A DNA stretch of 64,000 nt from Paenisporosarcina sp. HGH0030 (GTDB taxonomy: Bacteria; Bacillota; Bacilli; Bacillales_A; Planococcaceae), in contig NZ_KE150422.1 of the NCBI RefSeq assembly GCF_000411295.1, positions 1 to 64,000 of the forward strand, in the 5' to 3' direction. Below the pieces are notes generated by a model. It had not been told where the DNA came from, made no database searches, and saw nothing but the letters and a program-made list of their open reading frames with translations. Of this stretch, positions 17,942 through 27,341 are shown one piece after another. The translations under genes and the position numbers were made by a program. The stretch's first letter is position 1. The number at the start of each line of letters is the position of its first letter.

Positions 17942-17977
17942 AAAAGGCTAAACCAATTGAATTGGTTTAGCCTTTTA
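17942..17977. terminator. Terminator between patB and the small membrane protein gene
   Basis: AAAAGGCTAAACCAATT is followed by its near-exact complement AATTGGTTTAGCCTTTT. It suits both convergent genes. Confidence 0.9.
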
Positions 17978-17978
17978 T

Positions 17979-18191
17979 TTATTGTTGTTCTTTTTGATTT
18001 TCTGATTGACGTTCACGTAAAATACGTTCTTCTAATTCCTTCGTCTTTAGTTCTTGTTTTTTTGAAAGCTTAATAATCCATCGAAAAGTGAGGACGCAAA
18101 TGATTGCAAAAATCAAGAATTGAAAGGCCGCTGGGATATAGGCAGACTTATCTTCTGGAAAGTATAGAAAGTTGAAAATCCATACATTCAT
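17979..18191 (-). CDS. Small single-pass membrane protein
   Basis: The 70-residue protein has one hydrophobic helix (about residues 18-40, FQFLIFAIICVLTFRWII) followed by a highly charged, probably coiled tail rich in Lys, Glu and Gln. ATG 18191 has AGGAAG eight nt upstream; a GTG three codons earlier is too close. It starts 17 nt after the cyclophilin lipoprotein gene and is probably co-transcribed. The family is not recognised. Confidence 0.7.
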   Translation of the reverse strand: MNVWIFNFLYFPEDKSAYIPAAFQFLIFAIICVLTFRWIIKLSKKQELKTKELEERILRERQSENQKEQQ

Positions 18192-18208
18192 TTGGATCAC
18201 TTCCTAAC

Positions 18209-18946
18209 TTATTTTTGAAGAACTTCGATTGATTCGATTTTGATGTCTTCAAGTGGTTTGTCGCTTGAATTCCTTTTAACCTTAGTCATCGCGTCCACAA
18301 CATCCATACCTTCAATAACTTGTCCAAAAACTGTGTGTTTGTTATCTAACCAAGGTGTACCACCATTAGTTGCATATGCTTCAACGATTTCTTCAGGGTA
18401 TCCCGCTTTTTTCATTTGGCTCAACATGCTTGAGTCCATATCGCTTTTTTGAACGATAAAGAATTGACTACCGTTTGTTCCAGGACCAGCATTGGCCATT
18501 GATAATGCACCACGTAAGTTAAATGCTTTATCCGAGAACTCATCTTCAAATTTAGGTCCGTAAATGCTTTCTCCACCCATACCAGTTCCAGTAGGATCGC
18601 CACCTTGAATCATGAAATCAGAAATAATTCGGTGGAAAATGATGCCATCATAATATCCATTTTCGGCATGAGTAATAAAGTTTTCTACTGTTTTAGGAGC
18701 GATTTCAGGGAAAAGTTTAATTTTAATCGCACCCATAGTTGTGTTCATTACGACTAATGCTTCGTTTGAAGCAACTTCTGTTGATAATTGTGGATACATT
18801 GCACTCTCTCCTTCAGTTGTTGTAGTAGTTTGTTGCGTTTCTTTTTTTGGTTTTTCTGTCTTTTCTTGTTCGACACTTTCATTTGTGCCGCATCCTGCTA
18901 ACAGGACAATCAAACTAATTAATAACAGCCATCCTCGTTTTTTCAT
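18209..18946 (-). CDS. Lipoprotein peptidyl-prolyl cis-trans isomerase (cyclophilin type)
   Basis: The 245-residue protein has a lipoprotein signal peptide ending in LLAGC (Cys near 19), a Thr/Glu-rich linker and a cyclophilin domain (about residues 62-240) with active-site [19 protein letters not shown] and GSQFFI. It would assist folding of exported proteins on the outer face of the membrane. This differs from cytosolic PpiB, which has no signal peptide. ATG 18946 has AGGGTGA at proper distance. A small membrane protein gene follows. Confidence 0.92.
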   Translation of the reverse strand: MKKRGWLLLISLIVLLAGCGTNESVEQEKTEKPKKETQQTTTTTEGESAMYPQLSTEVASNEALVVMNTTMGAIKIKLFPEIAPKTVENFITHAENGYYDGIIFHRIISDFMIQGGDPTGTGMGGESIYGPKFEDEFSDKAFNLRGALSMANAGPGTNGSQFFIVQKSDMDSSMLSQMKKAGYPEEIVEAYATNGGTPWLDNKHTVFGQVIEGMDVVDAMTKVKRNSSDKPLEDIKIESIEVLQK

Positions 18947-19090
18947 GTTCATTTCACCCTAAATTAGTCTATCATATTCTGTTAACAATTTCAGTAAATA
19001 AGTCGCACCACTTCCTTCGTAAAGCGAAATGTTATATAATTAATCTATATGGGACACTAAAATGTTCAAAAATTGAAAGAAGGAGATTAA

Positions 19091-20323
19091 TTGGCCAATC
19101 AAAAAAGAAATTTCTATATTATCTGGATCTCAAATTTTTTAGTTGCAGGAACCGCAACAATGATTATGCCTTTCCTGTCACTTTATATAGACACAATGGG
19201 TAACTTTTCGGATGCATACGTACAAAAATGGGCTGGATTTGTTTTCGGCATCACCTTCGTCTCAGCCTTCCTCATGTCACCAATATGGGGGCGCATCGCA
19301 GATCGATTCGGTTATAAGCCAATTTTAATCATTACGGGGTTTGGTATATCTATTAGTATTCTACTCATGGGGTTTGTACACTCAGTTGAAGCTTTCTTCC
19401 TACTACGATTGTTCATGGGTGTAGTGACCGGATTTATTCCAACCTCATTGGCTTTCATCAGTTCGCAAACAGCCAAAGAAGTAGCAGGGAAAACACTTGG
19501 AACTCTTCAAATGGGAAGTGTTTCTGGTACGTTATTCGGTCCTGTTCTTGGTGGATTACTTGCTGATTCATTCGGTTTTCAGTACACATTTGTCATTACT
19601 TCCGCAGTTATAGCTTTTGCAGCCATTCTGGTTATGTTTGGCATAAGCGAAACGAAAAAAATTGCTACAGTCAATGCACATGTTTACTCAAGAAAAACCG
19701 TAATGTCAGGCATCATTCATCATAGACTGGTGCTTAATGTCATGATTATCACTGCATTAATTCAAATTGGGAACTTTAGCATCCAGCCGCTTCTTTCACT
19801 TTACGTATCAAGTTTATCCGATTCTTCAGATGTAGCATTACTTGCGGGCATCACGTTTAGTGCCGCAGGAATCGGAAACTTATTATTTGCACGTAAATGG
19901 GGGCAACTGGGGGATTCAATCGGCTATGAGAAAGTGTTAAGCATGTTGCTTATACTGGCTTTCCTGTTTATCATTCCTCAGGCTTTTGTAACCGAACTTT
20001 GGCAATTGATTGGGTTGCGTCTATTATTCGGGATTGCCGTAGGTGGACTGGTTCCAATTACTACTGCTCTCGTCAGACGTGAATCACCAATAGAGATTCA
20101 AGGCGAAATGATGGGATACAATACGAGTTTCCGATTTTTCGGGAATATAATCGGTCCGATGTTCGGAGGACTGGTTAGTGGATATATTGGGATATCTTCT
20201 GTCTTTTTCGTGACAGGCGCATTATTCCTTGTATCTTACTTAGTTTTGACATCGACACGGAAAAAACCAGAACAAGATTTTGAAAAGGTGTTACTCAATG
20301 AAGAAGCACATCAACAAGCCTAG
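19091..20323 (+). CDS. MFS transporter, YuxJ/YttB-like
   Basis: The 410-residue major facilitator protein has about 12 membrane segments and the drug-H+ antiporter signature GRIADRFGYKP in the TM2-TM3 loop, repeated in degenerate form as GQLGDSIGYEK in the second half. It is probably a multidrug or metabolite exporter. TTG start has GAAGGAG at good spacing. B. subtilis has an MFS gene (yuxJ) at the equivalent place before mrp, so orthology is plausible but unproven. The last codons and stop belong to a 38-bp sequence duplicated 415 bp downstream. Confidence 0.88.
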   Translation: MANQKRNFYIIWISNFLVAGTATMIMPFLSLYIDTMGNFSDAYVQKWAGFVFGITFVSAFLMSPIWGRIADRFGYKPILIITGFGISISILLMGFVHSVEAFFLLRLFMGVVTGFIPTSLAFISSQTAKEVAGKTLGTLQMGSVSGTLFGPVLGGLLADSFGFQYTFVITSAVIAFAAILVMFGISETKKIATVNAHVYSRKTVMSGIIHHRLVLNVMIITALIQIGNFSIQPLLSLYVSSLSDSSDVALLAGITFSAAGIGNLLFARKWGQLGDSIGYEKVLSMLLILAFLFIIPQAFVTELWQLIGLRLLFGIAVGGLVPITTALVRRESPIEIQGEMMGYNTSFRFFGNIIGPMFGGLVSGYIGISSVFFVTGALFLVSYLVLTSTRKKPEQDFEKVLLNEEAHQQA

Positions 20324-20348
20324 CGTTTCTCTATCATGAGGAACGCTT
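20311..20348 (+). repeat. 38-bp direct repeat, left copy (end of MFS gene and terminator stem)
   Basis: This copy covers the last MFS codons, the TAG stop and the hairpin AGCGTTTCTC-6-GAGGAACGCT. It is followed by CAGACT instead of a T-run, so its terminator is broken. It matches 20726-20763 at 37 of 38 positions. Confidence 0.9.
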
Positions 20349-20424
20349 CAGACTGTAGACAAAGAAAAATATGAGTGAATATAACTGAAAAAGAGCCTAT
20401 GCAAGAAAATGTTAATTTCCATTG

Positions 20425-20463
20425 CGGCGACGCGTTTCGCGGGCACGGCTTTTGTCGCCGCCT
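20425..20463. repeat. GC-rich hairpin inside the inserted segment
   Basis: GCGGCGAC and GTCGCCGC flank a 23-nt loop containing GCGTTTCGCGGGC. This is the first of two palindromic parts of the 377-bp insert. It is GC-rich against an A/T-rich background. Confidence 0.6.
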
Positions 20464-20527
20464 CCACTCCAATCAACGGATTTCGCTTCTTTTTGCTTAT
20501 CTCTTCATATTATTTCATTAGTTAGAT

Positions 20528-20655
20528 GGTCGGCTATTTCTGAAGACTCCTGCGGAAAAACGAAATAAGCTAGACCCCACAGGCTCAGCTGTCATTGACA
20601 GCTGAGCCGAGGAGGCTAGCGTTTCGTCCGCGGAAAGCGAAAGAAATAGCCGACC
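20528..20655. repeat. 128-bp palindromic intergenic element
   Basis: The ends GGTCGGCTATTTC and GAAATAGCCGACC are exact 13-bp inverted repeats. The centre holds GGCTCAGCTGTCA/TGACAGCTGAGCC, and CTCCTGCGG/CCGCGGAAAGCG motifs lie between. It resembles the GACTCCTGCGG...CCGCGGAAAGCGA elements common between genes in Bacillaceae. It has no coding capacity. Confidence 0.8.
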
Positions 20656-20725
20656 ATAAAATTTTTCGATAGAGTGCAAATAAGAACTCAATTTTTATAC
20701 TTTTTTATTAATTATTATTCTTTTG

Positions 20726-20769
20726 TCAACAAGCTTAGCGTTTCTCTATCATGAGGAACGCTTTTTTTT
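20726..20769 (+). terminator. 38-bp direct repeat, right copy, with intact terminator
   Basis: Positions 20726-20763 repeat 20311-20348 with one mismatch. Here the hairpin is followed by ten T, so this is the original functional terminator of the MFS gene, pushed 415 bp downstream. The rest of 20764-20927 is A/T-rich upstream sequence of mrpA with a TATAAT (20875-20880). Confidence 0.85.
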
Positions 20770-20927
20770 TTGAATTTTTTAAGGCGTTTCTTCCTATTTA
20801 TCATTGGTGGTAAAGTTAGGAGCAAACTCACTGAGTTGGCAAGAGTATCCCATGCAAACACTACATATGTACGTTATAATTGACTTTATAGTGAGAATTT
20901 GTGATTTTTCAAAAAAGGAGGATTAAC

Positions 20928-23351
20928 TTGTCTTTTGTCTATCTTATTTTCATCCCAATGCTTGCCGCACTAGTGATTCCTTTTTTATATAAAAAAGTTC
21001 CTGGCATTCATACCGGTTGGTTTGTTTTAGCAGTACCAGCCATATTATTTGGTCTTTATACGACCTTTCTCTCAAAGGTTAAGAATGGAGAATCATTTAC
21101 ATCCACTTTTGACTGGATCCCTTCTTTGAACATATCTGTTACATCATACATAGACGGTTTGAGTTTGTTATTCTCTTTGCTCATTACAGGTATCGGTACA
21201 TTGGTTGTGCTTTACTCAATATTCTACTTGGATAAAACACGTGAGCAATTACACAATTTCTACGTTTATTTGCTGCTTTTCATGACAGCAATGCTGGGCG
21301 TTGTTCAATCAGATCATCTAATAAGTTTGTACTTTTTCTGGGAATTGACATCAATTTCTTCATTTTTATTAATTGGGTATTGGTATAAACGAGATCGTTC
21401 GCGCTTTGGTGCATTAAAATCCATGATGATTACAGTATTTGGCGGATTGATGATGCTGGGTGGTTTCGTTCTTCTCTCAATTATGGGTGACACTTACTCA
21501 ATCAGAGAATTGATTGCTTCGGCTCCAGAGCTCGCTAATCACGAATGGTTTGTATGGTCGCTTATTCTCGTATTACTTGGTGCTTTTACCAAGTCTGCAC
21601 AGTTTCCATTCTACATTTGGTTACCGGATGCAATGGAAGCCCCAACTCCCGTCAGTGCTTACTTACACTCAGCCACAATGGTTAAAGCTGGCCTTTATTT
21701 AGTTGCTCGTTTCACGCCGATTTACGCAAGTTCTGAATGGTGGATTTGGCTTGTGACTGGAATAGGATTATTAACCTTGTTATGGGGATCATTCTTCGCT
21801 TTGAAACAAACAGACCTAAAAGGCATTTTGGCATTCTCCACAGTAAGCCAACTCGGACTGATTATGTCTTTACTTGGAGCAGGAGCGATTTCATTACACA
21901 CAGGAATTGAAGATGATAATTCCATCTTTAAATATGCTGCTTTTGCGGCCATTTTCCATTTAGTGAATCACGCCACATTTAAAGGCAGTCTGTTCATGAT
22001 TGCGGGCATCGTCGACCATGAGACAGGTACACGAGATATTCGAAAACTTGGTGGCCTAATGAGTTTAATGCCAATCAGTTTCACCATTGCTCTTATTGGA
22101 AGTTTTTCAATGGCTGGCCTCCCTCCATTTAACGGTTTCTTGAGTAAGGAGATGTTCCTTTCTGGAATGCTCTCCATTCCAGAGTTTGATTTTTTTGCTT
22201 TTGATACTTGGGGGATGTTGTTCCCTATCATTGCATGGATTGCAAGTGTGTTCACATTTGTGTATAGCTTTTATTTTGTATTCCGCACGTTTACCGGGAA
22301 ACACAAACCAGACCTTTTACCAAAACAAGCACATGAAGCACCTATTGGTATGCTCATTTCACCAGCTATTTTAGGGTCACTTGTAGTAGCTATATTCTTC
22401 ATCCCTAATCTCATTGGTGACGTTCTGGTAAAACCAGCTGTCGTGGCAATACAACCATTTCTTTACTCTGTCCCAGAAGATGTAGACATTCACATCGCAG
22501 CTTGGCATGGGCCGAATGCTGAATTATGGATGACAATTGGCATTGTAGCTTTGGGTTATCTTCTTTATGCAACATTGTCCAAATGGCAACCACTGTACAA
22601 TAAGTTCCCACAAGGTTTCACTTTAAATCGCCTGTATGACTTCATGATGTTTTTAAGTGAAGTTGGGACAAACCGTCTGTCAAGAATTTATATGACTGGT
22701 TTCATACGCTCATATTTAGTGTATATGTTTACGGGAATTGTACTTCTGACAATTGGTACCGTTTTCATTAAGGATGCTTTTGAGGTCAGTTTTGCCACTG
22801 TGGCACCGATACATTTTTACGAATTGGTTATCGTCCTTGTATTGATCGCTGGGACATTGACCATTTTGTTTGCTAAGTCCCGACTGACCTCCATCATAGC
22901 GTTGGGTGCAGTAGGCTATTCTGTTGCTCTATTCTTTGTCATCTTTAATGCGCCAGACCTGGCACTAACCCAATTAGTCATTGAAACAGTTTCCGTTGCC
23001 CTGTTCCTATTAGCTTTTTATCATTTACCAAAATTAAATCGACACGAAAACCGGATGAAATTCCGACTGGCTAATGCACTGGTTGCAATCGGGGTAGGCG
23101 TTACTGTTACCATTGTTGCACTATCTGCCCATTCACAAAAACTTGTTAGTTCCATTTCATCTTATTATGAAAAAACGGTCTATACAGAAGCCGGTGGCGG
23201 AAATATTGTAAATGTAATTTTAGTTGACTATCGTGGATTTGATACTTTATTTGAAATTGCGGTTCTCGCAATCGCGTCCCTTGGAATTATTGCGATGATT
23301 AGATTGAGACTGACGAAAAAGAAAGAGGTGAATCGAATTGAAGACCAATGA
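20928..23351 (+). CDS. mrpA: Na+/H+ antiporter subunit A
   Basis: This is the largest subunit of the Mrp complex (807 residues), related to complex I NuoL. It has a proton-translocating core (PAPTPVSAYLHSATMVKAGL, HLVNHATFKG) and the long C-terminal extension with NAPDLALTQLVIET found in MrpA/MnhA. TTG 20928 follows AAGGAGGATTAAC; nine codons upstream are in frame but lack a ribosome site. It is the first gene of seven tightly packed mrp genes that together exchange Na+ for H+ at alkaline pH. Confidence 0.95.
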   Translation: MSFVYLIFIPMLAALVIPFLYKKVPGIHTGWFVLAVPAILFGLYTTFLSKVKNGESFTSTFDWIPSLNISVTSYIDGLSLLFSLLITGIGTLVVLYSIFYLDKTREQLHNFYVYLLLFMTAMLGVVQSDHLISLYFFWELTSISSFLLIGYWYKRDRSRFGALKSMMITVFGGLMMLGGFVLLSIMGDTYSIRELIASAPELANHEWFVWSLILVLLGAFTKSAQFPFYIWLPDAMEAPTPVSAYLHSATMVKAGLYLVARFTPIYASSEWWIWLVTGIGLLTLLWGSFFALKQTDLKGILAFSTVSQLGLIMSLLGAGAISLHTGIEDDNSIFKYAAFAAIFHLVNHATFKGSLFMIAGIVDHETGTRDIRKLGGLMSLMPISFTIALIGSFSMAGLPPFNGFLSKEMFLSGMLSIPEFDFFAFDTWGMLFPIIAWIASVFTFVYSFYFVFRTFTGKHKPDLLPKQAHEAPIGMLISPAILGSLVVAIFFIPNLIGDVLVKPAVVAIQPFLYSVPEDVDIHIAAWHGPNAELWMTIGIVALGYLLYATLSKWQPLYNKFPQGFTLNRLYDFMMFLSEVGTNRLSRIYMTGFIRSYLVYMFTGIVLLTIGTVFIKDAFEVSFATVAPIHFYELVIVLVLIAGTLTILFAKSRLTSIIALGAVGYSVALFFVIFNAPDLALTQLVIETVSVALFLLAFYHLPKLNRHENRMKFRLANALVAIGVGVTVTIVALSAHSQKLVSSISSYYEKTVYTEAGGGNIVNVILVDYRGFDTLFEIAVLAIASLGIIAMIRLRLTKKKEVNRIEDQ

Positions 23352-23760
23352 TGTCATTTTACAAACAACTACAAAGATCATCTTCTTTATCATTTTTCTC
23401 TTTTCGATTCACATTTTCTTTGCTGGTCATTATACACCCGGTGGTGGGTTTGTAGGCGGTTTATTGACTGCAAGTGGTATCGTTTTGCTACTGCTTGCTT
23501 TTGATTTGAAAACCGTCACCACTGCTTTGCCGATCAACTATACAGTAATGACCGCAATCGGATTACTATTGGCATTAAGCACAGCTGCAGGATCTATTTT
23601 CTTCAATGTTCCGTTCTTTACACATGCCTTTGATTATTTCGAACTTCCATTGTTGGGAAAACAATCGTTACATACGGCCATGTTGTTTGATACTGGTGTA
23701 TATTTAGTAGTCGTCGGTGTTACGATGACCATAATTCAATCGATTGGAGCTGATGATTGA
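23338..23760 (+). CDS. mrpB: Na+/H+ antiporter subunit B
   Basis: The 140-residue membrane protein has four hydrophobic segments and the MrpB signature HYTPGGGFVGGLL. It overlaps mrpA by 14 bp and starts at TTG with GAGGTGA upstream inside mrpA, so translation is coupled. Confidence 0.94.
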   Translation: MKTNDVILQTTTKIIFFIIFLFSIHIFFAGHYTPGGGFVGGLLTASGIVLLLLAFDLKTVTTALPINYTVMTAIGLLLALSTAAGSIFFNVPFFTHAFDYFELPLLGKQSLHTAMLFDTGVYLVVVGVTMTIIQSIGADD

Positions 23761-24101
23761 TGGAAATTATCATGTGTTTTGTCATCGGTTTTCTATTTAT
23801 GGCCGCAGTTTATTTAATGCTATCTAAAAGTCTGTTGCGTATTATCATCGGTACCGGCTTACTCAGTCACGGGGCGCATTTACTGATTTTGACCATGGGT
23901 GGACTTGGAGGTTCCGCTCCTCCAGTTGTCTCCCCTGGCGTGACAGATTATGCAGATCCTTTGCCTCAAGCACTTATCCTGACTGCTATTGTCATTAGTT
24001 TCGGTGTGACTGCATTTTTCTTGGTACTTGCATACCGAGCTTATCAGGAATTAGGCACTGATAATATGAATTTAATGAGAGGAACTGAAGATCATGATTA
24101 A
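23760..24101 (+). CDS. mrpC: Na+/H+ antiporter subunit C
   Basis: The 113-residue, three-helix protein is a NuoK homologue, with LLSHGAHLLILTMGG and DPLPQALILTAIVISFG, the latter matching the conserved NuoK/MrpC stretch. ATG shares its first base with the mrpB stop; a TTG one codon earlier is an alternative. It overlaps mrpD by 8 bp. Confidence 0.94.
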   Translation: MEIIMCFVIGFLFMAAVYLMLSKSLLRIIIGTGLLSHGAHLLILTMGGLGGSAPPVVSPGVTDYADPLPQALILTAIVISFGVTAFFLVLAYRAYQELGTDNMNLMRGTEDHD

Positions 24102-25578
24102 TTTGCTTTTGTTCCCCATCTTGCTTCCTTTTTTCTTTGCCATGATTTTAATGCTTTTTCCAAAGAAAATACTTGCACAACGAGTAGTCGCTTCTGTTGC
24201 ACTTGTCTTGACCTTTGGGGTAACTCTTGTACTTCTTTTTAAAGTGAAAACAGATGGTATTCAAGCCATAACACTCGGTAGCTGGCCTGCGCCATTTGGA
24301 ATCACAATGGTTTCGGATATGTTATCCGTTTTGCTCGTCCTGTCTTCCACATTGATCACCCTTTTTGTTGTATGGTATAGCTTTTCATCAATCGGAAAGG
24401 ATCGAGAATCCTATTTCTACTACCCTGGAATTTTGTTCATGTTAACGGGTGTGAATGGCGCATTTACCACAGGCGACATTTTCAACATGTTCGTATTTTT
24501 CGAAGTATTACTTATGTCTTCCTATTTGTTAATTGTACTCGGTGGAGAAAAAGAACAATTACGAGAATCCATAAAGTACATTTTGGTGAATGTCATTTCA
24601 TCTGCTTTATTCGTTGTCACTGTCGCTTATTTGTATTCGGTCATCGGCACCTTGAATATGGCAGATATTTCAGTGAAAATCGCACAAATCGATCAACCGG
24701 GAATCATCACGGTCATCGCTGTATTATTCCTACTTGTATTTGGATTGAAAGGTGCAATATTTCCACTTTTCTTTTGGTTGCCTAGCTCATATGCAGCACC
24801 ACCAATTCCGGTATTGGCCTTATTCGGGGCATTACTGACCAAAGTAGGCGTATACGCCATCATGCGTACATACACTCTGTTTTTCACGTTTGATCAAGGT
24901 TTTACACACGAAATGCTGATGATACTTTCAATCCTGACGATCATTGCCGGATGTATTGGTGCATTAGCTTACTTTGATGTAAAGAAAATCATCATATATA
25001 ACATAATTATTGCTGTAGGAGTCATTTTATTTGGTGCATCCCAAATGAACGAAGCATCTCTAATGGGCTCTGTATTTTATTTGATCCATGACATATTGAT
25101 TAAAGGGGCTTTGTTCTTATTAATTGGTGTCATCATTGCTATAACTGGCACATCTGATTTAAGAAAAATGGGTGGACTGATTAAAACTTATCCGATGCTT
25201 GGATGGACTTACTTAATAGCGGCATTTAGCTTAGCCGGTATACCACCTTTGAGTGGATTTATAGGAAAATTGCTTATTGTACAAGGTGGATTTGAAGCAG
25301 GGAATTTGTGGGGAAGTATCTTGATTTTACTTTCAAGTTTAATTGTTTTATTATCTGTTGTCCGTATCTTCATTTATGCATTCTGGGGTGAACCGGCTCA
25401 TATACAACCTCTTACAAAACAGCATTATCGCGGATTATTTATGCCTGCAGTCATTTTAGTAGGAATCAGTGTTTTATATGGTGTAGGCTCAGAGTGGTTG
25501 GTTCCTTATATGAGTGATGCTGCAAATGTAATGCTAGAACCCGCTCTCTATATAAAAGCTGTTTTAGGGGGTGCGTAA
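24094..25578 (+). CDS. mrpD: Na+/H+ antiporter subunit D
   Basis: The 494-residue NuoN/NuoM-like protein carries the proton-channel core: GDIFNMFVFFEVLLMSSYLL contains the key glutamate of TM5, FGLKGAIFPLFFWLP the conserved lysine, and YLIHDILIKGALFL the later channel residues. Length is as in B. subtilis MrpD (493). Confidence 0.95.
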   Translation: MINLLLFPILLPFFFAMILMLFPKKILAQRVVASVALVLTFGVTLVLLFKVKTDGIQAITLGSWPAPFGITMVSDMLSVLLVLSSTLITLFVVWYSFSSIGKDRESYFYYPGILFMLTGVNGAFTTGDIFNMFVFFEVLLMSSYLLIVLGGEKEQLRESIKYILVNVISSALFVVTVAYLYSVIGTLNMADISVKIAQIDQPGIITVIAVLFLLVFGLKGAIFPLFFWLPSSYAAPPIPVLALFGALLTKVGVYAIMRTYTLFFTFDQGFTHEMLMILSILTIIAGCIGALAYFDVKKIIIYNIIIAVGVILFGASQMNEASLMGSVFYLIHDILIKGALFLLIGVIIAITGTSDLRKMGGLIKTYPMLGWTYLIAAFSLAGIPPLSGFIGKLLIVQGGFEAGNLWGSILILLSSLIVLLSVVRIFIYAFWGEPAHIQPLTKQHYRGLFMPAVILVGISVLYGVGSEWLVPYMSDAANVMLEPALYIKAVLGGA

Positions 25579-25579
25579 G

Positions 25580-26056
25580 ATGGCTTTTCAAATCATGCTA
25601 AACTTTTTTATTGCCTTTCTTTGGATGTTTTTGTCCGTCTCGTTTAATGCTTCCACGTTTATCGTCGGATTTTTATTAGGGATGCTCATGCTATGGATTA
25701 TGAAGGGTTTTTTTCCGGGACGTTTCTATATGAATCGCGTGTGGGCTGTTATTAAATTGATTATTCTATTTTTAAAAGAATTGATCATGGCTAATATTCA
25801 GGTTTTGGTGTTAATTATTCAACCCAAGATGCCAATCAAACCTGCCATTTTTGCACTTCCAATTGTTTTAGAAAAGGATTGGGAAATCACGCTTTTGGCA
25901 AGCTTAATAACTCTGACACCTGGTACCCTTGTTATCGACGTATCTGAGGATTCCAAAATTTTATATATCCATGCATTGCATTATGATGATGCTGATGAAG
26001 CAATCGATTCGATTAAAAACACATTTGAAAAAGCCATACAGGAGGTGAGCCGCTAA
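25580..26056 (+). CDS. mrpE: Na+/H+ antiporter subunit E
   Basis: The 158-residue protein has hydrophobic N-terminal segments and the soluble MrpE tail with LLASLITLTPGTLVIDVSED, a family signature. ATG 25580 lies one base after the mrpD stop, with AGGGGG upstream; three codons before it overlap mrpD. Confidence 0.93.
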   Translation: MAFQIMLNFFIAFLWMFLSVSFNASTFIVGFLLGMLMLWIMKGFFPGRFYMNRVWAVIKLIILFLKELIMANIQVLVLIIQPKMPIKPAIFALPIVLEKDWEITLLASLITLTPGTLVIDVSEDSKILYIHALHYDDADEAIDSIKNTFEKAIQEVSR

Positions 26057-26340
26057 TGATGGTATTCTTTTGGGTCATAGTCGTACTGATTAGCCTGTCC
26101 ATGTTGGCTTTTATCTATAGATTAATTGTCGGTCCTACTGTTCCTGATAGAGTTGTAGCGCTGGATTCATTGGGTGTTGCACTAATTTCAATGATAGGGA
26201 TATTTTCTATTCTCGTTGATACCAGCTTTTTCCTTGAAATCATTTTGCTGCTCGCTATATTAGCATTTATAGGCACAGTGGCTTTCTCTAAGTTTTTAGA
26301 GAAAGGAGAGATTATCCAACGTGATAACGATCATCGCTAA
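26056..26340 (+). CDS. mrpF: Na+/H+ antiporter subunit F
   Basis: The 94-residue three-helix protein contains RLIVGPTVPDRVVALDS, the MrpF hallmark. Two ATG codons in tandem follow AGGAGGTGAG; the first overlaps the mrpE stop by one base. It overlaps mrpG by 20 bp. Confidence 0.93.
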   Translation: MMVFFWVIVVLISLSMLAFIYRLIVGPTVPDRVVALDSLGVALISMIGIFSILVDTSFFLEIILLLAILAFIGTVAFSKFLEKGEIIQRDNDHR

Positions 26341-26698
26341 TATTCTTATCGTATCTAGTATTGTTTTTGGGGTAATTTTCATTCTTGTCACCGCAATTGG
26401 CTTGATTCGCCTGCCTGATGTATATTCCCGTACCCATGCTGCTTCCAAAAGCGCTACGCTCGGGGTGATGTTCATCCTGCTAGGTGTATTCCTCCACTTT
26501 TGGTTAATTGAAGGCCATATTAATACACGTATTCTGCTAGGCATTGTATTTTTATTTATCACAGGTCCAGTTGGTGGACATGTCATCGGCCGCTCTGCCT
26601 ATTTATCAGGAGTTAAACTTTGGGATAAATCAGTGAAAGATGAATTGGCTCCCGTTGTAGCTGAACGAAGAAAAAAACATGAACAAAGAAATGCTTAA
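26321..26698 (+). CDS. mrpG: Na+/H+ antiporter subunit G
   Basis: The 125-residue protein has three hydrophobic helices and the MrpG signature GLIRLPDVYSRTHAASKSAT, ending in a basic tail. It starts at GTG with AAAGGAG inside mrpF. It is the last gene of the operon; two hairpins follow. Confidence 0.93.
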   Translation: MITIIANILIVSSIVFGVIFILVTAIGLIRLPDVYSRTHAASKSATLGVMFILLGVFLHFWLIEGHINTRILLGIVFLFITGPVGGHVIGRSAYLSGVKLWDKSVKDELAPVVAERRKKHEQRNA

Positions 26699-26722
26699 AG
26701 CGCCCAGAAAGGCTGGCGCTTG
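26698..26722 (+). terminator. Weak hairpin after mrpG
   Basis: AAGCGCC and GGCGCTT form a short stem directly at the mrpG stop, with no T-run. The stronger terminator is 40 nt further on. Confidence 0.4.
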
Positions 26723-26763
26723 GATCTAAGCAATAAGAAATGTATAAAGCACAAGGTAATAAT

Positions 26764-26810
26764 AAAACGCTTTTGCTCCTCCCCTTCTGGGACAGCAAAA
26801 GCGTTTTTTT
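26764..26810. terminator. Terminator shared by mrp operon and the Gly/Tyr-rich gene
   Basis: AAAACGCTTTTGCT and AGCAAAAGCGTTTT form a 14-bp stem around a 16-nt loop, with T-runs on both strands. The T-run touches the stop codon of the minus-strand gene. Confidence 0.9.
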
Positions 26811-27024
26811 AATAGCCGTATGGATAATATGGATAGTATGGATAATATGGATATTGATATGGGTATTGGTAATACGGATAAGGTTGATAATAAGGTTGAT
26901 TAAAGAGTGATTGACCAAGCAAACTTCCTGCCAAACCTCCTAAAAATGGACCTCCAAAAAAGCCTAGCCCTCCAAAACCCCTGCCAAATCCTCCAAATCC
27001 TCCACCAAAATGCCTGCGATTCAT
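26809..27024 (-). CDS. Gly/Phe/Tyr/Pro-rich low-complexity protein (coat-like)
   Basis: The 71-residue protein has a Gly/Phe-rich first half (GGGFGGFGRGFGGLGFFGG) and a Tyr/Pro-rich second half made of YPYY and YPYQ repeats, ending YGY. GAGGAGGGG lies before ATG 27024. Such compositions occur in spore coat and crust proteins of Bacilli, so a spore-surface role is an inference. It is not an artefact of a repeat, since the ribosome site and terminator are both good. Upstream, 27025-27258 shows only A/T-rich sequence and no other gene. Confidence 0.75.
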   Translation of the reverse strand: MNRRHFGGGFGGFGRGFGGLGFFGGPFLGGLAGSLLGQSLFNQPYYQPYPYYQYPYQYPYYPYYPYYPYGY

Positions 27025-27262
27025 ATGTCCCCTCCTCTCTTTCCTAACGTATGAGAAAAAGAAAGTGTGACATATGTACATAGCCTATTAGCTAGAACTC
27101 CAAATAAAATCAGGTTCTTTCTAATATTAAGACCTTTAACAATGATATTCTGCTTCGATTAGGTCCAAATAGCTTTTGGTCTAATCTGTCCTGCCCAAAA
27201 CTAGCAGTGAAGGAACGAGTGAATTTTCACTTTTCCAACTATGCACTACTCCAATTCACAAA

Positions 27263-27297
27263 AAAAGCGACCAGTTTATAAAAATTGGCCACTTTTC
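27263..27297 (-). terminator. pepA terminator
   Basis: AAAGTGGCCA and TGGTCGCTTT form a stem with G-T pairs, followed on the minus strand by T7. It lies 45 nt after the pepA stop. Confidence 0.75.
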
Positions 27298-27341
27298 TAT
27301 AGAATATTATGCTTTCTTAATTTACTTCTTAGAGCACTATA

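Noticed and set aside
20349-20725. Insertion sequence
   Set aside because: There is no transposase frame; the segment is only about 377 bp of palindromic intergenic elements.
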